Shown piece after piece: positions 12,001-21,080 of a stretch of 64,000 nucleotides of DNA; position 1 is the first letter of the stretch; every line of letters starts with the position of its first letter. The position numbers and the translations under genes are program-made. The notes beneath the pieces were generated by a model that saw nothing but the letters and a program-made list of their open reading frames with translations, did not search any database and was not told the origin of the DNA. The stretch comes from Sarcophilus harrisii (taxonomy: Eukaryota > Chordata > Mammalia > Dasyuromorphia > Dasyuridae): the NCBI RefSeq assembly GCF_902635505.1, contig NC_045430.1:110101925-110165924 (forward strand), given 5' to 3'.

Positions 12001-13923
12001 TGATACCTGTGTGTACCTTCCTCCTAATGTTTTCAATACTCCGTAATCCTAGAATTTAGGTCCCTTTTTTACTCTTCTCTCATAAGTGAGCTTTAATGGC
12101 TTCTGGAGAAGCTGCTCAGGACAGTCTCTGCAGAGGCTTTCTGCCATCCTGAAGGCCTCACCCCCACACTGATTCACCCACAGTCTTTGCCTGCCTTGCC
12201 ACTGGGTTCCCATGTCCCACCCCACTCCTCCTGCTTTCCAGCCCTGCCATTGCTTCTGGAAAGAGTTTGTCATTTGGCACTTTTAGAGCTCTGTTGTTCA
12301 CCATCCCTGTGATTCCTTGGATCAAAACACCCTTTCCCTGGTCCTAATTTCCTATAGAATTCTTGGACTGGCTGGAGCATCCCACATTTCTGTTTTTAGG
12401 CTAAATGGTACCCAAGCCTGCCAGGTGGCTCTCCTGTTCTTAAAGGTTTCCAGGGAGGGGAATTCCATCATTTCATTTTTGATATCTGGAAGTGACTCTG
12501 AAATTTTGGCCGTAGTAAATTAGTCCTTTAGAGATTATGTGCTCTCCTGTATCTTTCAATCTAGTTTTGCTCATTGTTCCTTTTATCCCTAGCTTTTCCC
12601 CGTGACTGGTGTTCTAATATTGACTCCCTGAAAGCAACCTGCCCTCCTCTTTCCCCCTAGAATGTAAACTCCTTTAGGGCAGGGAGTGATTTCTTTTTTA
12701 TATTTGTATCCACTGTGCAGCAAGTGTTTGACAAGTGATTTTTCATTCAGGAAAAGGAGACATTTGGAGTTATTATGGCAGCATTAGTACAGTGAGGTCA
12801 GTATCTCTGCCCAAAGTCTCAATATGACCTTATTTTTCTCTTTCAGTGAACTCTTATGGACACCCACAAGCACCTCACCTCTACTCTGGCCCGTCACCCA
12901 TGTACCCAATCCCTACCCAGGACTCTCCAGGATATAACCGTCCAGGTGAGTTATTGTTGGCTCCCTTGGTCACCAGGTCTAAGTGGAAATCTCATTTTTG
13001 GTTGGGGTCTTCCTTTTATTCTCTACTTTTTTCTAATAATCTTCAGAGAACCTGTCAGCACTCCACATCTATGGGGCAAGAGAGGTTTGTAATATGCTTG
13101 TACAAAACTGAGAATCCCAGCCAGGTGTTTTTAGGAGATGTCATTTACCTACAAAAGAGAATTGTATGCTGGGAATGGTTTTAAAAAATTTATTTAGAGT
13201 TCTTTTTTTAACAAACAAAAAAGGAACAAAGAATGGATAATATGAAAGTAACAGATAATTACTTTTTAAAATTTATTTATTTTTATTTTATTTTATTAAA
13301 AAAAATTTATTACAGCTTTTTATTTACAAGATAGATGTAATTTTACACCATTGACAATTGCCAGACCTTTTGTTTCAATTTTTCCTCTCCTTCCCCCCCA
13401 TCATCCCCTCCCCTGATGGCAGGTTGACCAATACATGTTAAGTATAGTAACAGCTAGTTTAAAACAATTTATGTTAGGCTTTAGCTTATGTTCAGAGAAT
13501 AGACAGAAACAAATGCTGGTATCTATTGATAGTGCTTTTATGCTAAGGTCTGATCTTTCCTCCTGTCTTCCTTCCCTCCTAGTCAGCTCAGCACTGCTTT
13601 CAGCAACTTCAAAACCGATTGGTTAATAGGGAAGAGAAAGCGCTATATTGCCCTGATTAATATACATAGTGTTTAATTTACATGTGGATAATTGAGTTGT
13701 CTGAATTTTGCCACCAGACAATTCCCCAAAATAATAAATAGACTGGGACTAGTTACAAAGCCTTTTATTTGGTGGTGTTAGAGGGAAGCAACGACTTCCC
13801 AATCCCTTTAATCTCTTCCTTTCCTTTCTGACAGCACATCATCTGGTTCCCCGGCCACCCGTCCCGCCTCCTGGTTCCAGCGAGGAGATTCCTGATGATT
13901 TCGACTGGGACTTGATCACTTAG
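2963..13923 (+). CDS. FOXJ2: FOXJ2, forkhead box J2 transcription factor (nine 3'-terminal coding exons, joined)
   Basis: Forkhead transcription factor acting in the nucleus. The joined exons (2963-3037, 4380-4448, 4599-4739, 5282-5483, 9048-9404, 9526-9627, 11308-11517, 12847-12945, 13835-13923) read open for 447 residues to a TAG. All splice sites are GT-AG and all phases are compatible. The first residues, [18 protein letters not shown], are recognition helix 3 and the following strand of the forkhead fold; GSYWTID and [10 protein letters not shown] close the domain with a basic nuclear-localisation-like patch. A Ser/Pro linker, the conserved [20 protein letters not shown]-type block, a Pro/Gln/His-rich activation-like segment and the acidic end [10 protein letters not shown] follow. 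The family identity and order match human FOXJ2 (574 residues) as I remember it; about 110 N-terminal residues lie upstream of the window. The Gln/Pro tract is shorter than in human. FOXJ3 is excluded by the [10 protein letters not shown] and C-terminal sequences. Confidence 0.97.
3251..3860. mobile_element. Nested L1 3' ends, three layers
   Basis: A plus-strand L1 3' end (to GGTCAATGTTGAAAAATTAT at about 3340) is interrupted by a minus-strand L1 3' end (about 3355-3639, poly-T at its left edge). CATGCATATG flanks it at 3342-3351 and 3640-3649. The plus-strand tail then resumes and a second minus-strand L1 3' end (about 3676-3812) follows. The sequence CATGCATATGTTTTGAAAA and an A-rich tail come again after it. 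All are 5'-truncated fragments without coding capacity. Confidence 0.8.
3960..4090 (-). mobile_element. MIR SINE fragment
   Basis: It reads as the reverse complement of the MIR core (TTTTATAAATAGGAATTC ... ATCACACAGG). Confidence 0.6.
4380..4448 (+). CDS. FOXJ2: FOXJ2 exon: end of the forkhead domain
   Basis: Twenty-three codons, [18 protein letters not shown] then PPDDE, phase 0 at both ends. The acceptor is GCTTTCAG and the donor GTAAGT. It holds the wing 2 / basic segment (RKRRH) that in forkhead proteins contacts DNA or directs nuclear import. Confidence 0.96.
4599..4739 (+). CDS. FOXJ2: FOXJ2 exon: Ser/Pro-rich linker
   Basis: Forty-seven codons beginning [18 protein letters not shown], phase 0 at both ends, acceptor CAACACAG and donor GTGGGT. 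The N-terminal half follows human FOXJ2 closely; the C-terminal half ([17 protein letters not shown]) is less conserved. Only 150 bases separate it from the preceding exon. Confidence 0.95.
4793..4979. mobile_element. hAT miniature transposon, OposCharlie1 (OC1)-like
   Basis: It starts CAGGGGTCCTCAAACTTTTT and ends GGGACCCCTG, so its ends are inverted repeats. It is flanked by an 8-bp duplication, AAGTAGGA at 4785-4792 and AAGTAGGC at 4980-4987 (7 of 8 equal), the length typical of hAT elements. At 187 bases it has no transposase. The text GGGGGCCAGTTCACTG and GGAGGGCCAGACTATAGT matches my memory of the OC1 family. It lies between two FOXJ2 exons, 54 bases after a donor site. Confidence 0.85.
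5282..5483 (+). CDS. FOXJ2: FOXJ2 exon: conserved [17 protein letters not shown] block
   Basis: It encodes [18 protein letters not shown], then [18 protein letters not shown] and [18 protein letters not shown], and ends in a Ser run and His. It starts in phase 0 and ends in phase 1 (G|GT, Gly). The aromatic-rich block is the most conserved part outside the forkhead domain. The Gly-rich start differs from human. Confidence 0.96.
5640..5800 (+). mobile_element. tRNA-derived marsupial SINE (Mar1/WSINE type)
   Basis: It holds GCTAGTTGTATAGTGGATAG, a run resembling TCAGGAGGACTGCCTCAGGC, and CTAGCTGTGTGACTCTGG. This is the tRNA-like head and body of the common marsupial SINE, here in a FOXJ2 intron. 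Confidence 0.75.
5800..6600 (-). mobile_element. L1 3' fragments
   Basis: A poly-T at about 6030 is followed by sequence shared with the L1 copies at 10155 and 21096 (AATGAATCATCTTGGGAGAG, TTTTCTGGATGCAGATGGCA). It continues to GTTCCAGATTGCTTTCCAGA, the ORF2 end on the minus strand. A second, more decayed piece precedes it. Both are 5'-truncated and non-coding. Confidence 0.7.
6890..8200 (+). mobile_element. Old dispersed repeat, family not named
   Basis: It starts near AGGCACTATGCTAAGTCTTG and continues with AAATAATTATGTACAAACCA and GTCTTCCTGTAGAAGGCAAG. The same text recurs at 57030-57480 and 58040-58200, so this is one interspersed family. It resembles ancient mammalian repeats, but I cannot assign it. 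Long open frames across it are fortuitous. Positions 8200-9047 hold nothing further that I recognise, apart from a likely L2-type tail at about 8820-8865. Confidence 0.55.
9048..9404 (+). CDS. FOXJ2: FOXJ2 exon: Pro/Gln/His-rich segment
   Basis: 119 residues across phase-1 boundaries, starting (G)[20 protein letters not shown]. It carries short CAG and CCG runs encoding [17 protein letters not shown] and a second run [20 protein letters not shown] content is far above the flanking introns. The acceptor is CTCTGCAG and the donor GTGAGT. The glutamine runs are shorter than in human FOXJ2, which explains most of the length difference. Long open frames on the opposite strand here are by-products of the GC-rich composition. 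Confidence 0.95.
9526..9627 (+). CDS. FOXJ2: FOXJ2 exon: [20 protein letters not shown] segment
   Basis: 102 bases, phase 1 at both ends, encoding (A)[18 protein letters not shown] then [15 protein letters not shown]. The acceptor is CTGCCCCAG and the donor GTTAGT. As a symmetric exon of 34 codons it could be duplicated or skipped without breaking the frame; a partial second copy lies about 3 kb downstream (12561-12632). Confidence 0.96.
9978..10060. repeat. (CA)n followed by (TC)n/(CCCT)n
   Basis: About ten CA units, then TC- and TCCC-rich simple sequence, in a FOXJ2 intron. Confidence 0.9.
10062..10740. mobile_element. L2-type tail split by a minus-strand L1
   Basis: An L2-like 3' end (TAGCATCAAGTACAGTGACT) breaks off at a poly-T. 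L1 sequence on the minus strand follows to about 10699. The tail then resumes with AGTAAACTCTTAATAAATAT. GGCACACAGTAGACT on the left and GACACACATAGTAAACT on the right are the imperfect target duplication. The L1 piece is about 545 bases of 3' UTR and ORF2 end. Confidence 0.75.
10800..11030 (+). mobile_element. MIR SINE with an 18-G run
   Basis: The MIR core (GACAAGACTCTTAAAGTCCT ... TCTGATCTGTAAAAGG ... CTCCAAGATCTCTTCCAGTC) holds an uninterrupted run of 18 G at 10935-10952, where the consensus has a short G stretch. Confidence 0.75.
11308..11517 (+). CDS. FOXJ2: FOXJ2 exon: [20 protein letters not shown] segment
   Basis: 210 bases, phase 1 at both ends. It encodes (E)[17 protein letters not shown] through [18 protein letters not shown]. 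The donor used in the homologous protein is CCAAG|GTAAGA. A second donor-like site, CAGCG|GTAAGC, lies 27 bases upstream in the same phase; the longer form is chosen because GKQES is present in human FOXJ2. Confidence 0.95.
11680..11790 (+). mobile_element. MIR SINE fragment
   Basis: TATGATCTTGGGAATCACTT followed by CTCTGAGATCCCTTCCGTCT is a decayed MIR body and tail. Positions 11790-12540 hold no feature I recognise. Confidence 0.5.
12561..12632 (+). pseudogene. Relic partial duplicate of the FOXJ2 exon at 9526-9627
   Basis: This intronic stretch matches the end of the upstream intron plus the first 41 bases of the 9526 exon, including the polypyrimidine tract and acceptor AG (CCCTAG here, CCCCAG in the original). 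The exon part differs at six of 41 positions and reads [13 protein letters not shown] in the same phase. It then diverges, meets a stop within ten codons and runs into an L2-type repeat tail at about 12655, so no donor or full exon is left. It is a truncated exon duplication, presumed non-functional. Confidence 0.85.
12652..12765 (+). mobile_element. L2/THER1-type 3' tail
   Basis: TAGAATGTAAACTCCTTTAG, then GGGCAGGGAGTGATTTCTTT and a TTTGTATCCACTGTGCAG stretch, are the common L2-derived 3' end. It abuts the relic exon copy. Confidence 0.7.
12847..12945 (+). CDS. FOXJ2: FOXJ2 exon: [20 protein letters not shown] segment
   Basis: 99 bases, phase 1 at both ends. It encodes (V)[18 protein letters not shown] then [14 protein letters not shown], nearly identical to human. 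The acceptor is CTCTTTCAG and the donor GTGAGT. Confidence 0.96.
13190..13450 (-). mobile_element. L1 3' end
   Basis: TTTTATTTACAAGATAGATG ... ATTGACAATTGCCAGACC ... GATGGCAGGTTGACCAATAC is the minus-strand L1 3' UTR, also seen at 37930 and 42180. It is antisense to FOXJ2, in its last intron. Confidence 0.8.
13835..13923 (+). CDS. FOXJ2: FOXJ2 last coding exon and stop
   Basis: It encodes (A)[18 protein letters not shown] then [10 protein letters not shown] and stops with TAG. The acceptor is TTTCTGACAG. The acidic, aromatic C-terminus is conserved in FOXJ2 and looks like a short activation motif (inference). Confidence 0.97.
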
Positions 13924-16465
13924 TGTATCACAGACTGAAGAACCCAGGGCCAGTGGTGGTGAATCCTGGGAAAGGAGCTAGAGATAACCCCAGTCCCGTT
14001 CCCCTTCCCCCAGCCTGTACATAGATATATAGAGATATATATATCTATTTCCTCTTTTTCTTTTTTTTTTCTCTTTGCCAGAGAAGCCACTGCAAGATGC
14101 TGCCGAAGATAACCCTGCCTTCCCTGTCTTTCTCCCCCTTCTTTTATTATTATTGTTATTATTATATTATTGTTATTACTACTAATATTATTGATTGCTG
14201 ACCCCAGCCTCTGGCCCTGGTGCCATGGACCATTACCATCCCCAGGTTGGGCAGTGAGACTCTAATAACCAGGGACTCTGGTCTCCAGATCTTGGAGAGG
14301 CAGTGCTGATTCCATCTGTTAGCCCTGGATCTGTTACTGCCCCCATCTAACTGCAGTCCAGGGCCAGAGAGAGTAAGTGGAGGCAGGTCAGAGGGGCTCT
14401 GCCGGCATCATTGATCCCAAAGGAGTCTCCAAGGTGGTGCTATTTCCTCCCCCATCCTGAAATCCTTCTCATCCCCCATTGATGCTTACTAAGTCCAGGG
14501 CTTAAAAACCCCGGGGAATAAAAAGCAGGGCAAGAAAAGGGCAGGTAGGGGATGATTGCTGACTGCAGTCAGGAAGGAGGGATCTCAGGAGATAAATGGG
14601 GTTTGGTTAGATAAGCAAAATCCATAGTGTTGTGATTGTGGAGAGGTGGTGATCAATAAGTATGTGTGGAATTGCATTGCACTGCCATGGAAATCAACCA
14701 CTATTCATGGCCCCCCGCCCATGACTCTCAGAATTGGGATCGATCTCAACTAAGGAGCTCAGCCCCTGCTCTTGTGGGGAGGGAATATCATCAACCCTAA
14801 CTCAGTTTTTAGGAGAGTTCCTATTTATCTTTTTTTCTATAACACTTTAAATCCACATCTCATTTATACATGCAAATTGCCATCTTTATACATCTTTTCC
14901 CACCCAACAAACTGAATATTTTTGTCCAGTTTTTCATACTGATCTTCCCTTTTGTCCACTTATCCCTTTGACCTCAGAAGGGAAAGAATCCCCTGAGTAC
15001 TATGAGTAGCAGCAGAATCAAACAGATGGCATCAGTGGGACAAAGGTTTGGGCTGAGTTGGAAGTACAAGTGGGGAATTCTTGGCCATTTTAGTTGCAGA
15101 ACCAAATGTACATTATTTATCTTACTTGGGGTTGGAAGTTTTCTCATTGGGTTTTTGAAGATCAGGAAAGCTTAAGAGAGAAATACAATGAAGATGGCAA
15201 AAGAGAACAGGATTTAGTGTGATAACTTGTCTCCCTTAACAATTAGAAGTCGATATATATTGGCTAGCATTAGCATTCTCTCTATGTCCAGTGAAAAGTC
15301 TATGTGGAGTGTTCAGTTCTGAACTTGAAAGAGAAAAACAAATTCTCTTTATCTCCACCCCATATATTTTCACTTTTAAGAAGTAGAAATGGGTGGAAAT
15401 AGGCTAAGGTCCTTTTCTACTTCCTGAAACTCCCATGGGGCCTTCTATTTCCCTGTTCTCAGGATTTCCAAGTCATCTGTTTCTACTCCGCTTTTTTCCT
15501 TCTTTCTTAGAAAGGACTTCAGTTGGATGTACATTATTGCACAATAGAATTAAAAATGAGATTGAGGAATAGGGACGGGAAAAACTTGTCACTTTTGGAA
15601 AGAAGCATTTGTTCAGAGGGAAATGGGGTGGAGGACCAGTCTATTGTGTGGTAAGGCAGTAAAATCAAGGTACAAGTGGTGAAATGTTTCTCATTCTGGA
15701 GGGAGAACCTCTCCTACTAGTGGGGCATAGTGTCTGCTTTTAACTCCATTCAGGGATCTGAGGAAGGGAGCTAACCGTTTTTTTGTACTCAGCTTCTCCC
15801 ACACAGATCTCAGTGAGGAAGCCTTTTGCTGATCATAGCCTCTCCCTGTAAATCCCTTTTCCTTTTAGATAAATGCAGCATTTCTAAGAACGGACTTATT
15901 TGCACATGCAAATGTGCCTCCTGAAAGCAAACCATTTTACAGGAATTAGGCAAATTTGAGATTCTGAGCAGTCCCAGGGATTGGGACTGGGATCCTGGGA
16001 GGGATTTGGGTCTCCTGGGTTCCCAGCTCCTGGTTCAGCCCTGTTCAGTTGCATACATAGGACAAGTCTCTTTCTGTACCTCAGTCCTGCCCTACCTTTC
16101 CCAGCCCCTGATGAAGAAATGGAGAAAATAGTACTCCTTTGTTGGTTCAAACTCCAACATGTGCTGAAGAGGACTGTTTGCTGAATGTGAAATATAGTTG
16201 TCATTGTATTGAGTGATGTGTGATAACAGGAGCTCACAGGGCAGAAAAAGAAATGGGAGAGGGGACTGGAAAGTCGTGAGGAGGGAGCAGGGGTAGATCC
16301 ACCCTTCCTTGGCTAGCTCCCTTTAACCCTTAGGTATCTGGTTAGGTGATTCCCTCATGACATTCATGATGCATCCATGTGGGCTGGAAAGGGGTGGGGG
16401 AAGAATTGGGCCTCACAAAAATTTTTTTGCATGCTTTCTTAATAAAACAAACAAACAAGAATGTC
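13924..16465 (+). other. FOXJ2: FOXJ2 3' untranslated region and polyadenylation site
   Basis: No open frame of note follows the stop. AATAAA at 16441-16446, followed within about 40 bases by a T/G-rich stretch, is the likely main cleavage region. A second AATAAA at 14517-14522 could give a short form. Near the start there is a TGTACATAGATATATAGAG stretch running into a perfect AGATATATATATCT palindrome, and an ATT-rich run near 14145-14195. The 2.5 kb holds no recognisable transposon, unlike every large intron of the gene, which fits a transcribed and constrained UTR. The exact cleavage point is inferred. Confidence 0.75.
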
Positions 16466-17600
16466 GACTCTTCTTGTTTCAGTGTCACACTTGTTTGGGG
16501 GTGAAATACACTTAGTTGGGTTCATCTTCAATCCTTGGGGAAAGTGTGAGGGAAAACAGAAGGAAGAGGTGGAAATTGATTGGAGCTGAAGTTTCCTGTA
16601 GGCTTGATAGCCTACCAAAATGTCAGAACTAAAAGATACCCCCCTTCTACTTTGTTATTGTTCTGTTAGTCACAGTGAAATTTTGCTGATGGAGGCAGCT
16701 ATCCCCTCAGTGGGTTGCACTGGGGACAATCAGGCTTGTATTCTGGGACACATGGAAGTTTGAAAAGGGATTGGAGCAATTGGATTCTAGGAAAAGGAGA
16801 GGCTTTCAAAAATTCCTTGGGTAGAATACCTCCTCAGAAGTTTCTTTCAAACGAATACCTGCCTGAGAAAATCAGATTTTAAGAGGACCCCATTAAACTC
16901 ACTTCTGTGGCATTTTCTGGGCTCCTCAGGCTTGATCAAATCTACAAAAGCTTTCCAAGTATTCCAAAGAGTTCCTGAAGTTGCTACTAGACTCTGAAGG
17001 TGGGAACAGGTTCTTCTGAACGTCTTGCAACTCTCCGTGAGTCATTCTCAGCCTTGCAAGAAAACCAAAAATTGTTGAACCCAATGTTCATACAAAACAT
17101 GTTTTGTCATCTAGGAACCCCCCACAAAAGTGCAACAGAGAGCTACAGTTGAAATTCTGTATCATCCCTGTGCTAAACTCAGAATTGTCCAAGTCCCTTT
17201 GCCTTCACTGTCCAAATGATAGAGTTGAGACAGGCTTTATAACATGTGATTTTCTGTTATTCTCCCTCAGAAGAATGCAAAGGACTTTTTTTTTTTTTCC
17301 CCAATTCTCTGTTCCTGGCACAAAACAGACATTAACTGTTAGTTGAATTCAAATAAATTAAACTCTTAAGATATCTAGCAAGAGGATTGGACCTTGTGTC
17401 TTAAGTATGTATAATATTGGCCATTTCCCATTCATCTTGGCATCTCTGTTTTATATGTAGTGGGTCTGCAAAGGTTCCCCAACCCCCATTATGAAATAAA
17501 TGACTAATTGGTGAAAGGTGGAGTGTAACGGTAGAAAGTAGGAAATGTGTAGATTTTTGGATAGAAGAGTTATGTGACAGATCAGAAAGTGGATAGAAAA
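16466..17600. other. Unique intergenic sequence
   Basis: Between the FOXJ2 poly(A) site and the first downstream repeat I see no gene, RNA or repeat. A T12 run lies near 17288 and AATAAA occurs near 17352; a longer FOXJ2 transcript cannot be excluded. Confidence 0.5.
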
Positions 17601-17610
17601 GAATTTCCTG

Positions 17611-17782
17611 AGTATATATATATATACATGTGTGTATGTATATATATATATATGTTTATATATGTATATATACAGTATATAGAGCACATATATAGGATAC
17701 ACAGCATATATAACATGTTTATATATGCACATATATATATATATATATAGTATACATAGGACACACACACACACACACACAT
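17611..17782. repeat. Compound (TA)n/(CA)n microsatellite
   Basis: Alternating TATA, TATATG and CATATA blocks end in about eleven CA units. Open frames rich in Tyr, Ile, Cys and Val across it are simple-repeat artefacts. Confidence 0.9.
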
Positions 17783-17789
17783 ATAAAAG

Positions 17790-18035
17790 AATGTTGCTGA
17801 GTTCTTTTATTTGTGTCCGGCTCTATGACCTCATTTGGAGTTTTCTTGGCAAAGATGTTGGAGTGGTTACATCTCCTTCTCCAGCTTATTTTACAGATTA
17901 GGAAACTGAGGCAGAGGTAAGAGGGTCACCTCTTGATAGGGTCACCCAGCTAGTAAGTGTCTGAGATTGGATTTGAGCTCAGGTCTTCCAACTTCAGGGC
18001 TTGCACTCTTTACTGAACCACCTAGCTGCCACATA
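17790..18035 (-). mobile_element. tRNA-derived marsupial SINE with RTE-like tail
   Basis: It reads in reverse: GTGTCCGGCTCTATGACCTC and TTTTCTTGGCAAAGATGTTG (tail), GATTAGGAAACTGAGGCAGA (body), CCACCTAGCTGCCA (tRNA-like head). It is a near full-length copy of the Mar1-like family. Confidence 0.8.
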
Positions 18036-18289
18036 GTGAAAGTTAATACCCCAATAATTTCTTATTAGCACAATTGATTTGCTAGGTTCTGTCTAAAACA
18101 AAAATTGTAGTTATTTATGTTAATTTTGGCATAGAAGATATATATTATTCAAATTTATGTGAATCCTTACACTAAAAAAAATAATGTATATATACACGTA
18201 TATACACATTATTAAACTTGTGGAGAAAGTCAATTAAGTATCATTTTTAAGAATCCAACTTAATAGCATGTCTACGGGTGTTGATTAAT

Positions 18290-18572
18290 TTTGAAGTGGA
18301 GGGCAGATTTTTTGCTATTAATTCCTCTTTCTCTATTTTGGATGAATTTCTTGGAAGAAGTGAATTCTAAGTATGGCAGCAATGCCGTGGGGGATATGAT
18401 GCTTGAAAGTATTTTGGACATATTAGTCAATATGGAAGGTTTAGAAGCAGGGACAAAGAATTTGAAGGATGCCAACAGAAATATCCTAATTGGTATACAA
18501 GTAAAAAGAAAAGGGGGAGTAGATTATCCAAACCACAATTTATTTTTACCACTGATTGTCTCTGCTACTTGA
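18290..18572 (+). other. Unidentified open frame, 93 codons
   Basis: It reads as FLEEVNSKYGSNAVGDMMLE ... LKDANRNILIGIQVKRKGG. The composition is more protein-like than that of other open frames in the spacer, but I recognise no family. There is no clear promoter, splice site or poly(A) signal. It directly precedes an RTE-like segment, so it may be a decayed retroposed copy or chance. I do not claim a gene. Confidence 0.2.
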
Positions 18573-18689
18573 ACCTGTTGATTAATAAGGATTTGACAGA
18601 GTTACATTCCTGGACCTTGGGGACATGAACCTCTAGTGCTGAATTCTGGTTTTCAGAGTCAGCAGCCTTCTGTCCCTTAGGGTTGGAGA

Positions 18690-18960
18690 GAATTAACATA
18701 CTAAAAGATACATTGGAAGATGGGTCCCTCAGGTGTCCAATGGCTTTGAGAGACAGAAGGACTTGGATGTTCCATGTCCATGGGGTTTGTTGGCAAAGGT
18801 ACTGGAGTAGTTTGCCATTTCCTTCTCCAGAAGTGCATGCACTGTTAAAACTCCCCAGTATGACCTGTCTGTCTGGGGTAGTTGTCCATGACAATGATTT
18901 AGGGAAGTATGTAAATCAGCATTTCACCCAATCAAAAGTCAGTTTTCCTGCCTAAATGGT
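18690..18960 (+). mobile_element. RTE-like 3' segment
   Basis: GAGAGACAGAAGGACTTGGA, then GGCAAAGGTACTGGAGTAG and TTTGCCATTTCCTTCTCCAG, resemble the 3' end shared by RTE (BovB-type) LINEs and the SINEs that use them. Confidence 0.5.
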
Positions 18961-19841
18961 GAATGCCATTGAACTATTATAGATTTCAGGGAGTCTTACT
19001 CATGACTTTAGCATAATGGAATTGACTCCTCACAGAATCAGACACACATGCTCAGCTGCAATAAAATGCTTTTACTTTTAGATAGAATTGACAATCAAAT
19101 TAATCACAATAAAAATCTTCCAAGTAGTTTCACATCCACAGTCTTTTCCAGATTCTCAACCAAATCCAGAGAGCACATAGGATAAATACAGCTCTAATTA
19201 ATTCACTGCTTGAATTTGTTTAGTTCCACAACTGCTCTCCTTTGAGTAAGCAAAGGAGTTTTCAAAATCATTGTAAACTATAAAGGATCTGAAAACATGC
19301 TATTGGTCTTGTCAGAGGGGCTATGAGAAGAAAAGGCATCAGTGTGGAAATATTCAACTCAAGAGGTGAAACTGTCCATTTCGATTGATCCAAGGATGTC
19401 AAAGATTGAGGAAAAAAAATGCAATCTATACCAATCTATTCATAGTAACACTCTTCTGTGGTGGCAAAAACAAACACATAAAAAACTGGAAACTGCTTAC
19501 CCCAAATTGGAGAATGGCTATTAAAAAACTATAACATGAATCTGAAGGCAGAATCTATTTCCATTGCTCTTTGCATCCGACACTACTGACATATAATGGG
19601 TATAACAAATACTTGTTGATTGATTCAGAAAAAAAAAAGTGAAGATAGTTATGTACAGATTATCCCCAAAGTCTTAGTATGGTTTTAAGCTTTAGCAGCT
19701 TAATAGTCAAGGTAGTTTATAAAAATTAAAAAAAACAACAACTTGTTGTGGCCATCTTGATTAAGAGCTCAAAGTAGAGACTCATAAGGTGAGAAAAGAG
19801 CTCCAGATGATTATGCTGTACAGCCTTGTTTATATACATTT

Positions 19842-19940
19842 CAGGAAAGAGGGGAAAATTTGGAATTTGCAGAGGTCAATGTTGAAAAATTATCCTTGCA
19901 TGTGTTTTGAAAAGAAAAAGCTCTAATTAAAAAATAGTCT
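19842..19940 (+). mobile_element. L1 3' end
   Basis: GGTCAATGTTGAAAAATTAT ... GTGTTTTGAAAAGAAAAAGC ... AATTAAAAAA is the plus-strand tail of the L1 type seen at 3251. It is a short fragment. Confidence 0.75.
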
Positions 19941-19984
19941 TAGTTTAATTAAGAAGTCACACCCCAGTAAAACTGTCTTGGCAG

Positions 19985-20325
19985 ACAGAGTTGAGGGTAA
20001 ATTGGGAATTCTCAAACCTGCCAGCAAGTTAGGGGAATACCTACACCAAGCATGTGAAGACTTCTCTGTTGGGATGGACAGCTAAGAACAATTTGTTCCA
20101 ATGGCCATGACCGAGCTTGCCCAGACATCAAAGATACCAAGGTCATCTACTACATCCTAGGCCATCATTCATCATTTTTGACTCTTGTCCTGTTACTGGA
20201 CTTCAATAATTCTGGAAAAGAGTGAGACTGATGACTTTGCATAATCTTGCCTCATTCAAATGCAATCACATACAAGTTATCACCCTGTGATGTCATTGAT
20301 CTTCTTCAAGAATGAAGGACAAACA
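19985..20325 (+). repeat. Unnamed interspersed repeat, copy 1
   Basis: It is shared with about 36765-37128: both have AATTTGTTCCAATGGC, a central block with CAAGTTA before the CCCTGTGATGTCATTG block, and the end GAAGGACAAACA. There is no coding frame. The ACA-type end suggests an RTE-dependent element (inference). Confidence 0.55.
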
Positions 20326-20329
20326 ATGC

Positions 20330-21080
20330 TTATCTTAGTATACTTAAATTTTAGTAGCTTAAAACTACATTAAGACTTTTGGGATATCTTGTATAAATGG
20401 AGGTAGATCAAAGTAAGCAGAATTAGTAAAAGGTGTTTGAATTTTGAGTAGCTGGAAAACCAGTGAAAGTCCTAGAATTGGAGAACTAATAATTAAAGAT
20501 AATTCCCCTCACCTGACCTCTTGAAATAGAAAAAAAGGAGACTATTGGACAGGATATTGTCAGATATAGTCACTACATCAATTGACATAGAGGAATACTC
20601 AGTTATGGGTTTGGGAAGTTGAAATGACTTCAAAATAAAGGCAAAAGGCATGGATAAAACACCATTTTAAATTTAATAACAATTTAAAAAATATTATTTA
20701 GAGATATATCAATGCTGTATATACACAATAAATATTTTCCAGTTTACTAATTGGCTGAACTCTAGACATCAGCTCCTAGAGCATATGCATTGTGGTTTGC
20801 CCCACAGATATTAAATTCTAAATATCATCCTTTATCATCATGGATTTCCAAAATATCTTTTTTCACATTCTTTTTACATAAGACATAAATACATCAACAA
20901 TTCATTTTTACTAAAGCAGAGTAAATGGAATTAAATTGTAGTAAGGAGAGGATTTAGTTTAAAACAAAGGACTTTAAAATAGCAAGAGATTGTAGCCTTC
21001 AGGAGTCTAGGAATTTTTAACTAGGTCAGGCATTGCAGCATCGATATTTGGAGAAGCAAAAAGTGATCAACTTTCCAACT
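20330..21080. other. AT-rich spacer without assigned content
   Basis: There is no gene, RNA or clear repeat family. Confidence 0.4.

Noticed and set aside
17611-17782. CRISPR-like or tandem array
   Set aside because: It is a TA/CA microsatellite without spacers.
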